A DNA stretch of 64,000 bases from Clostridia bacterium DTU025 (GTDB lineage: Bacteria; Bacillota; DTU025): positions 82,390 through 146,389 of the forward strand of contig LFSP01000037.1 in NCBI GenBank assembly GCA_001513145.1, read 5' to 3'. The notes beneath the pieces are model-generated. The model was not told the DNA's origin. It did not search any database and saw only the letters and a list, made by a program, of their open reading frames with translations. The translations under genes and the position numbers were made by a program. Positions 28,019 to 39,601 of this stretch are shown here, in pieces; the stretch's first letter is position 1; each line of letters opens with the position of its first letter.

Positions 28019-29774
28019 CGTGCCGCACCTCCCCGGGCTGAAGCAGTGCGAGCTCCGTCTGAACCAGGTCGCACACGCGCTTGGCCGCCTTGTCCAGATC
28101 GATCATGGCTACCTCTCCTGCGCGTCGCAAGGCCACCTCCACCTTATTCTGAGCCAGGCCCTTCGCTCCTATGGTTACCTTTATCGGGAAGCCTATCAGG
28201 TCGGCGTCCTTGAACTTCACTCCAGGCCTCTCGTCGCGGTCGTCCAACACCACCTCGACGCCCATTGACAGGAGCTCGCTATACAGCCGCTCCGCCGCCT
28301 CCATGTGCGTTGCCTCGGTCACGTTCACGGGAACCATCACGACCTGGTAAGGCGCCACCGACATCGGCCAGATGATGCCGTCCTGGTCGTGGTGTTCCTC
28401 TATGATCGCCGCCACGCAGCGGGTGATGCCTATGCCGTAGCAGCCCATCAGCATGAGGCGCTCCTGCCCCTCTTCGTCCAGGAACTTGCAGTTCAGCGAC
28501 GAGCTGTACTTCGTACCCAGCTTGAACAGGTGGCCCACCTCGATGCCGCGGGCTCCCTCAAGAGGAGCTCCGCACTTGGGGCATGCGTCGCCGGCGACCA
28601 CGGTGCGGATATCGGCCACCTGGTCCGCCTCGAAGTCAACTCCGTAGCTTACCCCGACGATGTGGGCGTCGGCCTGGTTGGCCCCGACCACCCCGTCGGT
28701 GACCCCGACGACTTCATGGTCAGCTATGGTGCGCACGTTGCGACGCAGGCCTATGGGCCCGGCGAAGCCCACCGGCGCTCCGGTGACCTCCTCGATGACC
28801 TCAGCCGGCGCCAGTTCCAGCTCGGCGCAGCCCAATACCCTCCTGAGCTTGATGTCGTTGACGTCCCTGTCGCCGCGGATCATGGCGGCCACTGGCTCCC
28901 CGTCTGCCAGGTAGATCATGGTCTTCACCATCTGCTTCGGGCTGACCCCGAGGAAGCCGATGAGCTGGTCGATGGTGCGGATCCCGGGAGTGGGCACGGT
29001 GCGAGCCTGGCCATCTCGCGCCTCGCTCTGCGCGGGGCGCTGGGGCACCGCTGCCTCTGCCCGCTCGTCGTTGGCTGCGTATCCGCACTTGTCGCAGAAC
29101 ACTATTCCCGCCTCGCCCACATCCGAGACCACCATGAACTCGTGGTTCACTGACCCTCCGATGGCCCCTGCGTCGGCCTCAACCACCTTGTACGTAAGCC
29201 CCATCCTTGAGAAGGCCCTGCAGTACGCGGTGTACATCTTCCTGTAGCTGACGTCGAGGCCCTCCTCGTCCCGGTCGAAGCTGTACGCGTCCTTCATGAT
29301 GAACTCGCGGGCACGCATCACGCCGAACCGCGGCCGTATCTCGTCGCGGAACTTCGTCTGTATCTGGTACACGATCTGCGGCAGCTGCCGGTACGACCGC
29401 ACCTCGTCGCGGACGGTGATGGTGGTAATCTCCTCGTGGGTGGGCGCCAGGCACATCTCGCGGCCGCCCCTGTCCTTCAGGCGGAACATCTCGCTGCCGT
29501 AATCGAAGTACCTGCCGCTCTGCTTCCATATCTCCGCAGGCTGTATCGCCGGGAACAGCGCCTCCTGTGCCCCCTGCCCGTCCATCTCCTGCCTGACGAT
29601 GGTCTCGACCTTCCGGATGGCCCGGTATCCCAAAGGCAGGTATGAGTACACGCCCGAAACGGTCTTTCGCATCAGACCCGCCCGCAGCATCAGCTGATGG
29701 CTGGGGATCTCCGCTTCGGAAGGCACTTCCCTCAGCGTTGGAGCAAACATCTGCGACATCCTCATGCGTATCAC
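27987..29774 (-). CDS. proS: Proline-tRNA ligase (start probably 29756)
   Basis: [63 protein letters not shown] editing domain and class II aaRS motifs. Confidence 0.97.
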   Translation of the reverse strand: MIRMRMSQMFAPTLREVPSEAEIPSHQLMLRAGLMRKTVSGVYSYLPLGYRAIRKVETIVRQEMDGQGAQEALFPAIQPAEIWKQSGRYFDYGSEMFRLKDRGGREMCLAPTHEEITTITVRDEVRSYRQLPQIVYQIQTKFRDEIRPRFGVMRAREFIMKDAYSFDRDEEGLDVSYRKMYTAYCRAFSRMGLTYKVVEADAGAIGGSVNHEFMVVSDVGEAGIVFCDKCGYAANDERAEAAVPQRPAQSEARDGQARTVPTPGIRTIDQLIGFLGVSPKQMVKTMIYLADGEPVAAMIRGDRDVNDIKLRRVLGCAELELAPAEVIEEVTGAPVGFAGPIGLRRNVRTIADHEVVGVTDGVVGANQADAHIVGVSYGVDFEADQVADIRTVVAGDACPKCGAPLEGARGIEVGHLFKLGTKYSSSLNCKFLDEEGQERLMLMGCYGIGITRCVAAIIEEHHDQDGIIWPMSVAPYQVVMVPVNVTEATHMEAAERLYSELLSMGVEVVLDDRDERPGVKFKDADLIGFPIKVTIGAKGLAQNKVEVALRRAGEVAMIDLDKAAKRVCDLVQTELALLQPGEVRHGDSIGRGPGV

Positions 29775-30856
29775 AACTCCTTACTCCCGGGCTGAACCCG
29801 CTTGGCCGCGGCCTCCTGGTAAACCGCCTCCATCAGCGCGTCAACCATGTGGGCGCTATCTACTCTCTTCACGATCTGTCCCCGGCGGAACACCAGTCCG
29901 CACCCTCTGCCGCACGCCAGCCCCACGTCGGCGTCGGCCGCCTCGCCCGGCCCGTTCACCTCGCACCCCATCACCGCCACAACCAGCGGCACGTCCAGGT
30001 GCTGAATCTTGGCGCGGACCTCCTCAGCTATGGCCTCTATGTCGGCCCTCGACCTTGCGCACGTGGGGCACGCCACCAAAGTGGGGCCGAAACTCCTCAG
30101 GCCCACGGCGGAGAGTATCTCTCGCCCTGCCTGCACTTCTGCTATTGGATCCCCTGTGAGACTGACCCTGATGGTATCGCCGATGCCCTCCGAAAGCAGG
30201 ATCCCGATGCCCACCGCAGACTTGACCAGTCCTCCTGGAGGGGGGCCTGCCTCCGTTATCCCGACGTGCAGCGGGTAGTGCACCCGCTGGGCCAAGACGC
30301 GGTAGGCCTCAACGGTGCGGGGAACGTCAGACGCCTTCATGGACACGACGATGCTCTCGAACCCGGCCTTCTCCAGGAGGCCAACGTGCCACAGCGCCGC
30401 CTCAGCCATGGCCCTGGGAGTGCGCCCGTAGGCCTCCACCAGGCGCCTGGGGAGGGAGCCGGCGTTCACGCCCACGCGGATGGGAACGCCTCTGTCGTTG
30501 GCAGCCCTGGCAAGCTCGGCCACGCGAGCCTCCGAGCCTATGTTGCCGGGGTTGATGCGCAGCTTATGTATGCCGGCCTCGAGCGCCATCAGCGCCAGCC
30601 TGTAGTCGAAGTGGATGTCGGCCACCAGCGGCACCGACGTTGCCGCGAGTATTTCCGGCAGGGCCTCGGCGGCCTCCTGGTCCGGCACAGCCAACCTCAC
30701 TATCTCGCAGCCCGCCGCCGCGAGTTGATTCACCTGCTCTGCGGTGGCGGCCGCGTCCCGCGTATCGGCTGTGGTCATGGACTGAACGCTCACCGGGGCT
30801 CCGCCGCCGATGGTCACGTCTCCCACTCTTACACCTATGGTAGCACGTCGGGGCAC
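29771..30856 (-). CDS. ispG: 4-hydroxy-3-methylbut-2-en-1-yl diphosphate synthase
   Basis: [47 protein letters not shown]...[12 protein letters not shown] Fe-S motif. Confidence 0.96.
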   Translation of the reverse strand: MPRRATIGVRVGDVTIGGGAPVSVQSMTTADTRDAAATAEQVNQLAAAGCEIVRLAVPDQEAAEALPEILAATSVPLVADIHFDYRLALMALEAGIHKLRINPGNIGSEARVAELARAANDRGVPIRVGVNAGSLPRRLVEAYGRTPRAMAEAALWHVGLLEKAGFESIVVSMKASDVPRTVEAYRVLAQRVHYPLHVGITEAGPPPGGLVKSAVGIGILLSEGIGDTIRVSLTGDPIAEVQAGREILSAVGLRSFGPTLVACPTCARSRADIEAIAEEVRAKIQHLDVPLVVAVMGCEVNGPGEAADADVGLACGRGCGLVFRRGQIVKRVDSAHMVDALMEAVYQEAAAKRVQPGSKEL

Positions 30857-30869
30857 GATATCACCACCG

Positions 30870-31919
30870 TCAGAGCCTGGGCACTATCATCCTCGAAATG
30901 TCGCTCACCGTGGCGTACACCATCAGCAGCACCAGTAGGGCCAGGCCCACGAACCTCAGAACCCCCTCGAACTCGGGCTGAAGCGGGCTTCCCTTGATCC
31001 CCTCCAGGACCAGCAGAAGCACCCAACCGCCGTCAAGGATCGGCACTGGCATCAGGTTCACCAGCCCGAGGCTGATGGATATCAGCGCTATCAGCATCGC
31101 CAGACTGGCGATGCCTGCCCTGGCAGCCTGAGCCGACATCCCGGCGATACCCAAAGGCCCCGACACGTCAGCCTCTGCTCTGCCGGTGAGGGCGGCTATC
31201 AGCATGGATACGGTGCTGTCGACGACTCCGATGGTGTATGCCACCGCCTCCGCCGCGGTGCCGCGCACTCCGCCCTTCACGGGCCGCTCCGCCAGCCCCA
31301 CGCCGATCCTGCCCACCTGGGCGTCTGGATCGTACTCAGGAACCACCGTTATGCTCACCCGCGTCTGGCCCCGCAGCACCTCCACCTCCACGGGCCGGTC
31401 CCAGCTGGTGGAGACTGCGCTCACGAAACCCGCCACGCCAGCCACGGGCTTGCCGTTGACAGTGAGTATCGTGTCGCCCGCGGCGAACCCGGCTCGCTGC
31501 GCCGGACTGTCGGAAAACACCTCAGTGATGCTGGCCATGGGCACGCCATAGGCGCCGAACAGCACGATCAGGATGACCACCGCCAGCACGAAGTTCATGA
31601 TGGGCCCGGCGGTGACGATGAATATCCTCTTCCAGATGGGCTTGCCGTGAAAGCTCTTGGGATTCCTGGCAGACGCCTTACGGTCGGCGCCTTCCTCGTC
31701 GTCCAGCCCCACCAGACGGCACATCCCCCCGAGAGGCAAGAGCCTGATGGAGTACACCGTCTCTCCTCGCTTCACCGACCATATCTTCGGGCCGAACCCC
31801 AAAGCGAACTCGTGAACCCCCACGCCGGAAAGCCTCGCCGCCAGGAAGTGCCCCAGCTCGTGCACGAAGACGACGATGCCGAGGACGACTATGAATGAGA
31901 GGGCGTACAAGCGCCACAC
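30870..31919 (-). CDS. rseP: RseP-like site-2 membrane metalloprotease with PDZ domain
   Basis: FVHELGHFLAARLSGVGVHEFALGFGPKIWS; PDZ region; NLMPVPILDGGWVLLLVLE. Confidence 0.95.
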   Translation of the reverse strand: MWRLYALSFIVVLGIVVFVHELGHFLAARLSGVGVHEFALGFGPKIWSVKRGETVYSIRLLPLGGMCRLVGLDDEEGADRKASARNPKSFHGKPIWKRIFIVTAGPIMNFVLAVVILIVLFGAYGVPMASITEVFSDSPAQRAGFAAGDTILTVNGKPVAGVAGFVSAVSTSWDRPVEVEVLRGQTRVSITVVPEYDPDAQVGRIGVGLAERPVKGGVRGTAAEAVAYTIGVVDSTVSMLIAALTGRAEADVSGPLGIAGMSAQAARAGIASLAMLIALISISLGLVNLMPVPILDGGWVLLLVLEGIKGSPLQPEFEGVLRFVGLALLVLLMVYATVSDISRMIVPRL

Positions 31920-33052
31920 CTGCCTCGCACGTATTCTCTGGCCCAGGAGTCTGCCGAGAGGATCTGGCCCAGCGTGGGCCGGGGCACCGGAGCCGCGCTC
32001 CTCATGGCGTCAGCCACGAGAGGAGCGATGTCGCGGAACTCGATTCTGCCCTCAAGGAAGAGCCTCACCGCTTCCTCGTTGGCGGCGGACATCACAGCCG
32101 GCGCGACTCCACCCAGCTCCAGGGCGATGTGCCCGAATCCGGCCCCCGGGAACCGCCGAAGGTCAGGAGGCTCGAAGGTGAGCTCAAGCTTTGACGCGAA
32201 GCTCATCGGCTGCACCGGCGACGGAAAGCGCTCCGGGTACGTCAGCGCGTACTGGATGGCGCCTCGCATGTCGGCGGAGCCCAGCTGGGCTACGATGGAG
32301 CCGTCCACGAGCTCCACCATGGAGTGGACGACGCTCTGTCGATGGACCACCACCTCGATCTGGTCGGGGGTGACGTCGAACAGCCAGCGCGCCTCCACCA
32401 CTTCCAGCGCCTTGTTGATCATGGTGGCGGAGTCGACGGAGATCTTCGGGCCCATGCGCCAGTTAGGATGGGCAAGCGCCTCCTCCACGGTGATGCCTGA
32501 GAAGTCAGCGCGATCCCGGAAGGGCCCGCCGGAGGCGGTAAGGATTATCCTCCTGAGCGCCTTTCTATCCTGGCCGGCAAGACACTGCCACACCGCCGAA
32601 TGCTCGCTGTCAACTGGGCGGATGGTGGCGCCACGCCTGGATGCCGCCTCTAGCACTAACGCGCCTGCAGCCACAAGAGTTTCCTTGTTCGCGAGAGCAA
32701 CGTCCCGCCCTGCCTCGATGGCGGCGAGCGTCGGCTCGATTCCGGCGGCCCCCACAAGTGCGTTCACAACGATGTCGGCGCCGTCGTCGGCCGCCGCCTC
32801 CGTAACCCCGCGGGCTCCGAAGAACACCTTGATGCCCGGGTCGAGCTTGGCAAACTCCTGGCGCGCCTGCTCTTCCAGGGACGCGTCACCGACAGCCACT
32901 AGGGCGGGCCTGAACTCCCGGGACTGCTGAACCAGGAGTTCCAGGTTCCTGTAGGCGGCTAGGGCCCGGACCTTAATGCCCAGGCGCTTGGCGACATCCA
33001 GTGTCTGCCGCCCGATGGACCCGGTTGAACCCAGCACTGAGATGGCTTTCAT
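31889..33052 (-). CDS. dxr: 1-deoxy-D-xylulose-5-phosphate reductoisomerase
   Basis: ISVLGSTGSIGRQTLDVAKRL; VRPVDSEHSAVWQCL-type motif; TASGGPFRD; MGPKISVDSATMINKALEVVEARWLF. Confidence 0.97.
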   Translation of the reverse strand: MKAISVLGSTGSIGRQTLDVAKRLGIKVRALAAYRNLELLVQQSREFRPALVAVGDASLEEQARQEFAKLDPGIKVFFGARGVTEAAADDGADIVVNALVGAAGIEPTLAAIEAGRDVALANKETLVAAGALVLEAASRRGATIRPVDSEHSAVWQCLAGQDRKALRRIILTASGGPFRDRADFSGITVEEALAHPNWRMGPKISVDSATMINKALEVVEARWLFDVTPDQIEVVVHRQSVVHSMVELVDGSIVAQLGSADMRGAIQYALTYPERFPSPVQPMSFASKLELTFEPPDLRRFPGAGFGHIALELGGVAPAVMSAANEEAVRLFLEGRIEFRDIAPLVADAMRSAAPVPRPTLGQILSADSWAREYVRGRCGACTPSHS

Positions 33053-33055
33053 TGG

Positions 33056-34111
33056 CTACTCCTCGTCTTCAACGGGAAACATCGGCAGGATCACCGATTG
33101 GTATACGGCCTTCAGGAATATCACCGACAGGGGCCCCGCCACCAAACCAACGGCTCCGAACAGCTTGGATCCCATGTACAGGGCAAGCAGCGTCACCAGT
33201 GGATGAAGGTCGAGGTTCTTCTGCATGATCCGAAGCTCCGCCACCTGGCGCACCGCCAGCGCGATCACGTGGATCACCAGGAGGCCCACTGCGTAGCCGT
33301 AGTTCTTCATTATAATGTGGTAGCCAATCCAGGGCAAGTATATGGCAGACGGCCCGATCATGGGCAGGAGGTCGAGAAGCCCGCACCCCAGCGCCAGGAG
33401 CCACGCATAATTCGTCCTGACCAGGCTCAATCCAATGAGGTTGGCGACGACCGTGATGGCCACCAGCACGATCCTGGAACGAAGGTAGCGAACGAAACCG
33501 GTGAGCAGCTCCGTCCTGACCCGGCCCAGCCTGTGCCGCCATCGGAGCGGAATCGACTCGAACATCCCCTCTGAGAACTGGTAGAAGTCTTTGGATATGA
33601 AGAACGTCGCCAGCAGGCTTATGAGCATCATCAGTACGAAGCTGGGGAACAGCGCCAGCCAGCCGCCGACGGTGGCCACGGCGCTCTCAAGGAAGGTCAC
33701 GATGGTCCTCTGCTGCTCGCTGATGTAGCTCGCGATGGGCTGTGGCAGGCCCTCCACGAAGAGCACCGCCCGGGAGAACAGGCTCTCGATGGCCTTGGTT
33801 ATCGCTGCAGACAGGCCGCCCACGTTCCGCGAGAGCTGATCGATCTCGTGGGCTATCTCGGCCACGCTCAGCGATAGCGCCGTTATGAGCAGACCGCTCA
33901 CGACTATGAGGGCGAGGAAGACCGCGAGGCCCCTGGGCATCCTCAGCTTCCGGTGGGCAAAGGAAACCACAGGGTCGATCAGGATGGCAAGGAAGACGGC
34001 CATCACGAAGGGTGTCACCAGGGGCAAGAGGAACCTGACGCTCAGGTAAGTGACAACAACCGCCACCGACAGGGCGATGAAGGCTTTGGTGTGGTTGGTC
34101 AAGCTCCTCAC
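33056..34111 (-). CDS. AI-2E family transporter / YtvI-like permease
   Basis: Multi-pass protein; LPLVTPFVMAVFLAILIDPVVSF..., DLLPMIGPSAIYLPW..., NLDLHPLVTLLALYMGSKLFGAVGLVAGPLSVI. Confidence 0.85.
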   Translation of the reverse strand: MRSLTNHTKAFIALSVAVVVTYLSVRFLLPLVTPFVMAVFLAILIDPVVSFAHRKLRMPRGLAVFLALIVVSGLLITALSLSVAEIAHEIDQLSRNVGGLSAAITKAIESLFSRAVLFVEGLPQPIASYISEQQRTIVTFLESAVATVGGWLALFPSFVLMMLISLLATFFISKDFYQFSEGMFESIPLRWRHRLGRVRTELLTGFVRYLRSRIVLVAITVVANLIGLSLVRTNYAWLLALGCGLLDLLPMIGPSAIYLPWIGYHIIMKNYGYAVGLLVIHVIALAVRQVAELRIMQKNLDLHPLVTLLALYMGSKLFGAVGLVAGPLSVIFLKAVYQSVILPMFPVEDEE

Positions 34112-34113
34112 CT

Positions 34114-34977
34114 CTATCCACCGAACAGGTTAGGTAGTGCCCTCACGAAGAAGTAGTATGCGGCGGGGGCCGCAAAGACCAGCGAATCGAACCTGTCCAG
34201 CATGCCGCCGTGCCCTGGGAACAGGCTCCCTGAGTCCTTCACGCCGACATCGCGCTTCAGCGCAGATTCCGCAAGGTCGCCGACCTGCCCGGAAGTGGCC
34301 ACCACAACCGCGGACGCCACAGAAAGAGGCCATGACACAGTATACCATAGCCCCGTCGCGTCGCCCAAGGCCTTGAAGGCCAACGCCCCTGCAACGGCCC
34401 ACACATAGCCACCGATGCAGCCTTCCACGCTCTTCTTAGGGCTCAGGGCCGGGGCCAGCCTGCGCCTGCCCAGACGGCAGCCGATGAAGAACGCCCCCAT
34501 ATCGCACATCCACACCAGCACCACCACCAAGAGCGCCAGCCCCATCCCAGGGTCCGGCGCTGGCTGGGCCAGACTGGCGGCCGCCGCCCCACCGGCGCCT
34601 GCGGCGCGGATTAGCACCAGCCTGCTCACGGTGAAGCCGGTGTAGAGCGGGCCGAAGGCCGCCTGAGCCGTGCGCCGCATCGCATCCTGGGGGCTCCCGC
34701 TGAGCACCTGCAGCGCAAGGGGTAGGAGCACGCTGGCCGCCACAAGGGGCACCGTCTGCCCCCCTCCGACGGCGGCGTCCGCCACGAAGCCCAACGACAG
34801 CGCGACGGTGACGGCGGTGAGCGGCGTGTTGCCTGAAATCGATGATATGCGCGAGTACTCCAGGGCACTTACGCCGGCGATGATGGCGCACAGGATAGCG
34901 GATGGAATCTTGCCCGCCACCAACAGGGCAAGGACTACCGGGGCCCCCAGCAAGCCCACTATCACTCGAGCGATCAA
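34114..34977 (-). CDS. cdsA: Phosphatidate cytidylyltransferase
   Basis: CDMGAFFIGCRLGRRRLAPALSPKKSVEGCIGG ... SGQVGDLAESALKRDVGVKDSGSLFPGHGGMLDRFDSL. Confidence 0.96.
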   Translation of the reverse strand: MIARVIVGLLGAPVVLALLVAGKIPSAILCAIIAGVSALEYSRISSISGNTPLTAVTVALSLGFVADAAVGGGQTVPLVAASVLLPLALQVLSGSPQDAMRRTAQAAFGPLYTGFTVSRLVLIRAAGAGGAAAASLAQPAPDPGMGLALLVVVLVWMCDMGAFFIGCRLGRRRLAPALSPKKSVEGCIGGYVWAVAGALAFKALGDATGLWYTVSWPLSVASAVVVATSGQVGDLAESALKRDVGVKDSGSLFPGHGGMLDRFDSLVFAAPAAYYFFVRALPNLFGG

Positions 34978-35702
34978 CGATCCTCCCCCCCGATGCTCTT
35001 TCCGGAGAGGGCGCCGAAACGTCGGTCGCGGCGGGAATACTCCGCCAGGGCCTCCTTCAGATGATCCGGCGTGAAATCGGGCCAGAGCACCGGAGTGACG
35101 TACAGCTCCGAGTAGGCCGACTGCCAGAGCAGGAAGTTGCTCAGCCGCATGTCCCCGCCGGTTCGAATCACCAGATCCGGGTCGGGCTGACCGGCGGTGG
35201 AGAGCATGGAGGCGAAGAGCTCCTCGTCGATGCCGTTCGGATCCAGTTTCCCCTGCGCCGCCTCGGTCGCCAGCCGCCTTGCCGCCTGAAGGATATCCCA
35301 GCGCCCGCCGTAATCTATGGCCACGTTCACCACCGTATCACTGGCATGGGCGGTGATCCTCTGGGCCTCCATGATGACGTGTTTGGCCGAGGCCGAAAGC
35401 CGCTCCATGCTGCCTATGGCCCTGATGCGGATCCCGACATCTGCGAGCTTCTGGGCTTCGGCGGCAAAGAACTGCTCCATCAGCGAAAACAGGCCGCGCA
35501 CTTCCGACTCAGGACGTTTCCAGTTCTCCGTGGAGAACGCGAAAAGCGTGAGGTGCCGCAGGCCCAGGTCCCGGGCGGCCAGGGCTATCCTCCTGGCGGC
35601 CTCGGTGCCCCGCCGGTGCCCCTCCAGGCGGGGAAGCCCTCGCCCCTCCGCCCAGCGCCCGTTTCCGTCCATGATTATGGCAACGTGAGAAGCGCGCACT
35701 CG
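34974..35702 (-). CDS. uppS: Isoprenyl (undecaprenyl) diphosphate synthase
   Basis: VAIIMDGNGRWAEGRGLPRLEGHRRGTEAARRI; LVIRTGGDMRLSNFLLWQSAYSELYVTPVLWPDF. GTG start chosen at 35702. Confidence 0.96.
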   Translation of the reverse strand, partial: RVRASHVAIIMDGNGRWAEGRGLPRLEGHRRGTEAARRIALAARDLGLRHLTLFAFSTENWKRPESEVRGLFSLMEQFFAAEAQKLADVGIRIRAIGSMERLSASAKHVIMEAQRITAHASDTVVNVAIDYGGRWDILQAARRLATEAAQGKLDPNGIDEELFASMLSTAGQPDPDLVIRTGGDMRLSNFLLWQSAYSELYVTPVLWPDFTPDHLKEALAEYSRRDRRFGALSGKSIGGEDR

Positions 35703-35737
35703 GATACCTCCTAGTCCTCTGCAGGGCACATGTGACA

Positions 35738-35759
35738 AACCCCCTCTGATGAGGGGGTT
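35738..35759 (-). terminator. Terminator between frr and uppS
   Basis: Minus strand AACCCCCTC-ATCA-GAGGGGGTT followed by TGTC; perfect 9-bp stem. Confidence 0.65.
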
Positions 35760-35778
35760 GGGCCCAACGGGTTGGCGC

Positions 35779-36336
35779 CTACACCTGCATGATCTCGACT
35801 TCTTTGTCCGCCAGGAGCTTGTCGACCTCTCCTATGTACTTATCGGTGAGCTTCTGAACCTCATCCTGTGCCCGCTTGAGGTCGTCTTCGGTGATGGTGC
35901 CCTCTTTCTCCATGGCCCTGAACCTCTCAATGGCATCCCTTCGGACGTTCCTGATGGCCACCCGTTTCTCCTCGGCCATCTTGCGCACCAGCTTCACCAG
36001 GTCACGGCGGCGTTCCTCGGTCAAGTGCGGTATCACCAGCCTGATGACGTTGCCGTCGTTGGTGGGAACCAGGCCCAGGTCCGACTTCTGGATCGCCCTC
36101 TCGATCTTGCCCAGCACCGACTTGTCCCATGGGGTGATCACCAGAAGGCGAGGTTCGGGAGCGGAGACCGACGCCAGCTGGTTCAGAGGAGTCGGCGTAT
36201 CGTAGTAGTCCACCACGATCCGGTCCAGCAGAGCGGGGTTAGCCCGGCCGGTGCGTACCGTGGCGAAATCCTTCACGGCTGCTTCCACCGTATCCTTCAT
36301 CTTGCCCTCGGCCTTGACCATCTCATCCTTGTACAA
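35779..36336 (-). CDS. frr: Ribosome recycling factor (TTG start chosen)
   Basis: FATVRTGRANPALLDRIVVDYYDTPTPLNQLASVSAPEPRLLVITPWDKSVLGKIERAIQKSDLGLVPTNDGNVIRL. Confidence 0.97.
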   Translation of the reverse strand: MYKDEMVKAEGKMKDTVEAAVKDFATVRTGRANPALLDRIVVDYYDTPTPLNQLASVSAPEPRLLVITPWDKSVLGKIERAIQKSDLGLVPTNDGNVIRLVIPHLTEERRRDLVKLVRKMAEEKRVAIRNVRRDAIERFRAMEKEGTITEDDLKRAQDEVQKLTDKYIGEVDKLLADKEVEIMQV

Positions 36337-36338
36337 GC

Positions 36339-37094
<756 letters not shown>

Positions 37095-37132
37095 TTATCC
37101 TGCATCTTGACTGCAAGCCCCTTGATAACAAA

Positions 37133-37158
37133 GAAGAGAACACCGCAGTGTTCTCTTC
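37133..37158 (-). terminator. Rho-independent terminator/attenuator between tsf and pyrH
   Basis: Minus strand GAAGAGAACAC-TGCG-GTGTTCTCTTC followed by TTTGTTATC; perfect 11-bp stem. Confidence 0.8.
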
Positions 37159-37172
37159 CCTGCTCATCTTCA

Positions 37173-37772
37173 TTATAGGGTTTCGCCGCGCTCGAACCGG
37201 ACGAACCGCCTCACCGTGATGTTCTCGCCCAGCTTGCTGATGGCCTCGCGGACGAGGTCTCCCACGGTCTTCTCAGGCTCGCGGATGAAGGGCTGATCCA
37301 GCAGGCACACCTGCTGGAAGAACTTCTCCATACGCCCCTCGGCGATCTTAGTAGCGATCTTCTCCGGCTTGCCCTCGTTCACGGCCTGGGCCAGATAGAT
37401 CTTCCGCTCAGCCTCGACCATCTCCTCGGGAACCTGATCCCGCGAAACGTACTTCGGGTTCGCTGCGGCCACCTGCATCGCCAGATCGTGCACGAGCGCC
37501 TGGAACTGGGCGTTCTTGGCCACGAAGTCGGTCTCGCAGTTGACCTCAATGAGCACTCCGATCTTGCCACCCATGTGGATGTAAGCATCGATGATGCCCT
37601 CGGCGGTCTCACGACCAGCCCTCTTGGCCGCGGCGGCCAGCCCCTTCTCCCTCAGGTACAGTACGGCCTTGTCGAAGTCGCCGGCGCACTCCACCAGTGC
37701 CCGCTTGCAGTCCATCATGCCGGCGCCGGTGGTCTCGCGAAGCTCCTTAACCTTCGTTGCTGAAATCTCCAT
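37173..37772 (-). CDS. tsf: Translation elongation factor Ts
   Basis: MEISATKVKELRETTGAGMMDCKRALVECAGDFDKAVLYLREKGLAAAAKRAGR...EVNCETDFVAKN; start trimmed to 37772. Confidence 0.98.
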   Translation of the reverse strand: MEISATKVKELRETTGAGMMDCKRALVECAGDFDKAVLYLREKGLAAAAKRAGRETAEGIIDAYIHMGGKIGVLIEVNCETDFVAKNAQFQALVHDLAMQVAAANPKYVSRDQVPEEMVEAERKIYLAQAVNEGKPEKIATKIAEGRMEKFFQQVCLLDQPFIREPEKTVGDLVREAISKLGENITVRRFVRFERGETL

Positions 37773-37791
37773 TGAACGGATCCCCCCGTAT

Positions 37792-38583
37792 CTATTCGTT
37801 GCCCGTCTCGTCTTGGGCGTTGTCGGTGTACGACTCGCTGAAGTCGCCTTCCACCTCAAGCTCCTCAGGTCCAGCTTCCTCTTCAGCCGAAGCCTGGTCG
37901 AGGCCTTCCCTGCCCTCGATCACGGCGTCGGCCATCTTGGATGTCAGAAGCCTCACTGCACGAATAGCATCGTCATTGCCTGGGATCACGTAGTCAACCT
38001 CGTCAGGATCGCAGTTGGTGTCGACTATGGCGACTATGGGGATGTTCAGCCTGCGGGCTTCCGCCACCGCTATCTTCTCTTTGCGCGGATCGACGACGAA
38101 CACCGCGCTGGGGGGCTCCTTCATGTCGCGTATGCCCTGAAGGCGCTGCTGCAGCTTATCGCGCTCGGCCATGAGCTTCAGCACTTCCTTCTTGGGGAGC
38201 GCCTGGAAGGAACCGTCCTCCTCCATCCTCTCGAGGGCCTTCAGCCGCTCCACCCTCTTGCGGATGGTGCTGAAGTTGGTGAGCATTCCGCCCAGCCAAC
38301 GCTCGTTCACCCAGTGCATTCCGCAGCGCTGCGCCTCCTCGGCTACAGCGTCGCGAGCCTGCTTCTTGGTGCCGACAAACAGAACGGTTCCGCCTTCGCT
38401 GGCGACTGACTTGATGAAGTTGTAGGCCTCGTCGACCTTTCGTACGGTCTTCTGGAGGTCGATGATGTAGATGCCGTTCCTGGAGGTAAAGATGTACTGC
38501 TTCATCTTCGGGTTCCAACGCCTGGTCTGATGCCCGAAGTGTACACCCGCCTCCAGCAGCTGCTTCATGGTTACCACTGCCAT
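37792..38583 (-). CDS. rpsB: 30S ribosomal protein S2
   Basis: [41 protein letters not shown]. Confidence 0.98.
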   Translation of the reverse strand: MAVVTMKQLLEAGVHFGHQTRRWNPKMKQYIFTSRNGIYIIDLQKTVRKVDEAYNFIKSVASEGGTVLFVGTKKQARDAVAEEAQRCGMHWVNERWLGGMLTNFSTIRKRVERLKALERMEEDGSFQALPKKEVLKLMAERDKLQQRLQGIRDMKEPPSAVFVVDPRKEKIAVAEARRLNIPIVAIVDTNCDPDEVDYVIPGNDDAIRAVRLLTSKMADAVIEGREGLDQASAEEEAGPEELEVEGDFSESYTDNAQDETGNE

Positions 38584-38703
38584 GACGTATCACCTCCCTC
38601 CCGCAGCGGTTCAACCTCCGGCCCCGTCAACTCCGAGCCACACCAGCTTCTGAGCCGGCACCGCAACTCGAATCGGGGGCCGTGTGTAATTCGCACAAGC
38701 GTT

Positions 38704-38732
38704 AGTATAGCATACGAGCCAAGCCCTGGCAA
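38704..38732 (-). promoter_or_regulatory. Candidate sigma-A promoter for rpsB-tsf
   Basis: Minus strand TTGCCA-N17-TATACT. Confidence 0.7.
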
Positions 38733-38762
38733 TCCAGTCCGATGGCGACAGGCCGCAAGAAA

Positions 38763-38809
38763 CCGCAGGATGCCGGATGCGAAGGCATCGTCGATCCAGC
38801 CTCCTGCGG
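38763..38809 (-). terminator. Terminator-like hairpin downstream of codY
   Basis: Minus strand CCGCAGGA...TCCTGCGG 8-bp outer stem followed by TTTCTTG. Confidence 0.5.
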
Positions 38810-38815
38810 CGCCGC

Positions 38816-39601
38816 CTATCGTGCCCTGAGCCGCTCCAGCTCGTCGAAGAGCTTGTCGTTGAGCACGCGTATGTAGGTGCCCTTCATCCCTAGCGACCTC
38901 GACTCGATCACCCCTGCGCTCTCGAACTTCCGCAGTGCGTTCACAATCACGGACCTGGTTATCCCCACCCTGTCCGCGATCTTCGACGCCACTAGCAGCC
39001 CCTCGTCTCCAGAGAGCTCTTCGAAGATGTGCTCCACAGCCTCCTGCTCGGAGTACGACAGGGTATCCAGGGCCATCTGCACGGCGTTGCGCTTGCGCGC
39101 CTCCTCGTCGTGGCGCTCGCTGCGCGACCTGAGTATCTCCATCCCCACTAACGTGGCGGCGTACTCGGCCACCACCAGGTCGTCCTCGTCGTGCAGGCGC
39201 CCGTCGCTTACCAGCGCCAGGCTGGCCAGCCTCTCCCCGCCGCCGTACACCGGGACCATCGTCACGGCGCTCTGCTCCGATCCGCCCACAAGCTCGTCCT
39301 GGAAGACGCCCAGCGCAGCCACGGCGGGCAGGCCGATGACGGTGTCGAACACCCTCAGCAGGCTGTCATTGGTCTCCTTCGGCAGAAACCCCGTTTCAAA
39401 GGCTTCTGCAAGACCTGCGCCGTTTTCGCTCAAGTGCTTCAAAGAATGGGCCAGGAGCTTCCCGTTCTTGGCGATGATGAAGACGTCGCTCTCGGTGACC
39501 TCCGACAACACCTCTGCCAGCTCCGAAAGGTCAAGCGACCGGCCGGACGAGTTCTGGACAAGCCGATTAACTCTGCGCGTGCGTTCCAACAGAGAACCCA
39601 C
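38816..39601 (-). CDS. codY: GTP-sensing pleiotropic transcriptional regulator CodY
   Basis: LLERTRRVNRLVQ...(GAF) ...LSYSEQEAVEHIFEELSGDEGLLVASKIADRVGITRSVIVNALRKFESAGVIESRSLGMKGTYIRVLN. Confidence 0.96.
   Translation of the reverse strand: MGSLLERTRRVNRLVQNSSGRSLDLSELAEVLSEVTESDVFIIAKNGKLLAHSLKHLSENGAGLAEAFETGFLPKETNDSLLRVFDTVIGLPAVAALGVFQDELVGGSEQSAVTMVPVYGGGERLASLALVSDGRLHDEDDLVVAEYAATLVGMEILRSRSERHDEEARKRNAVQMALDTLSYSEQEAVEHIFEELSGDEGLLVASKIADRVGITRSVIVNALRKFESAGVIESRSLGMKGTYIRVLNDKLFDELERLRAR

Noticed and set aside
29757-29800. T-box riboswitch upstream of proS
   Set aside because: ispG abuts proS with overlapping stop/start; there is no leader to host a T-box.
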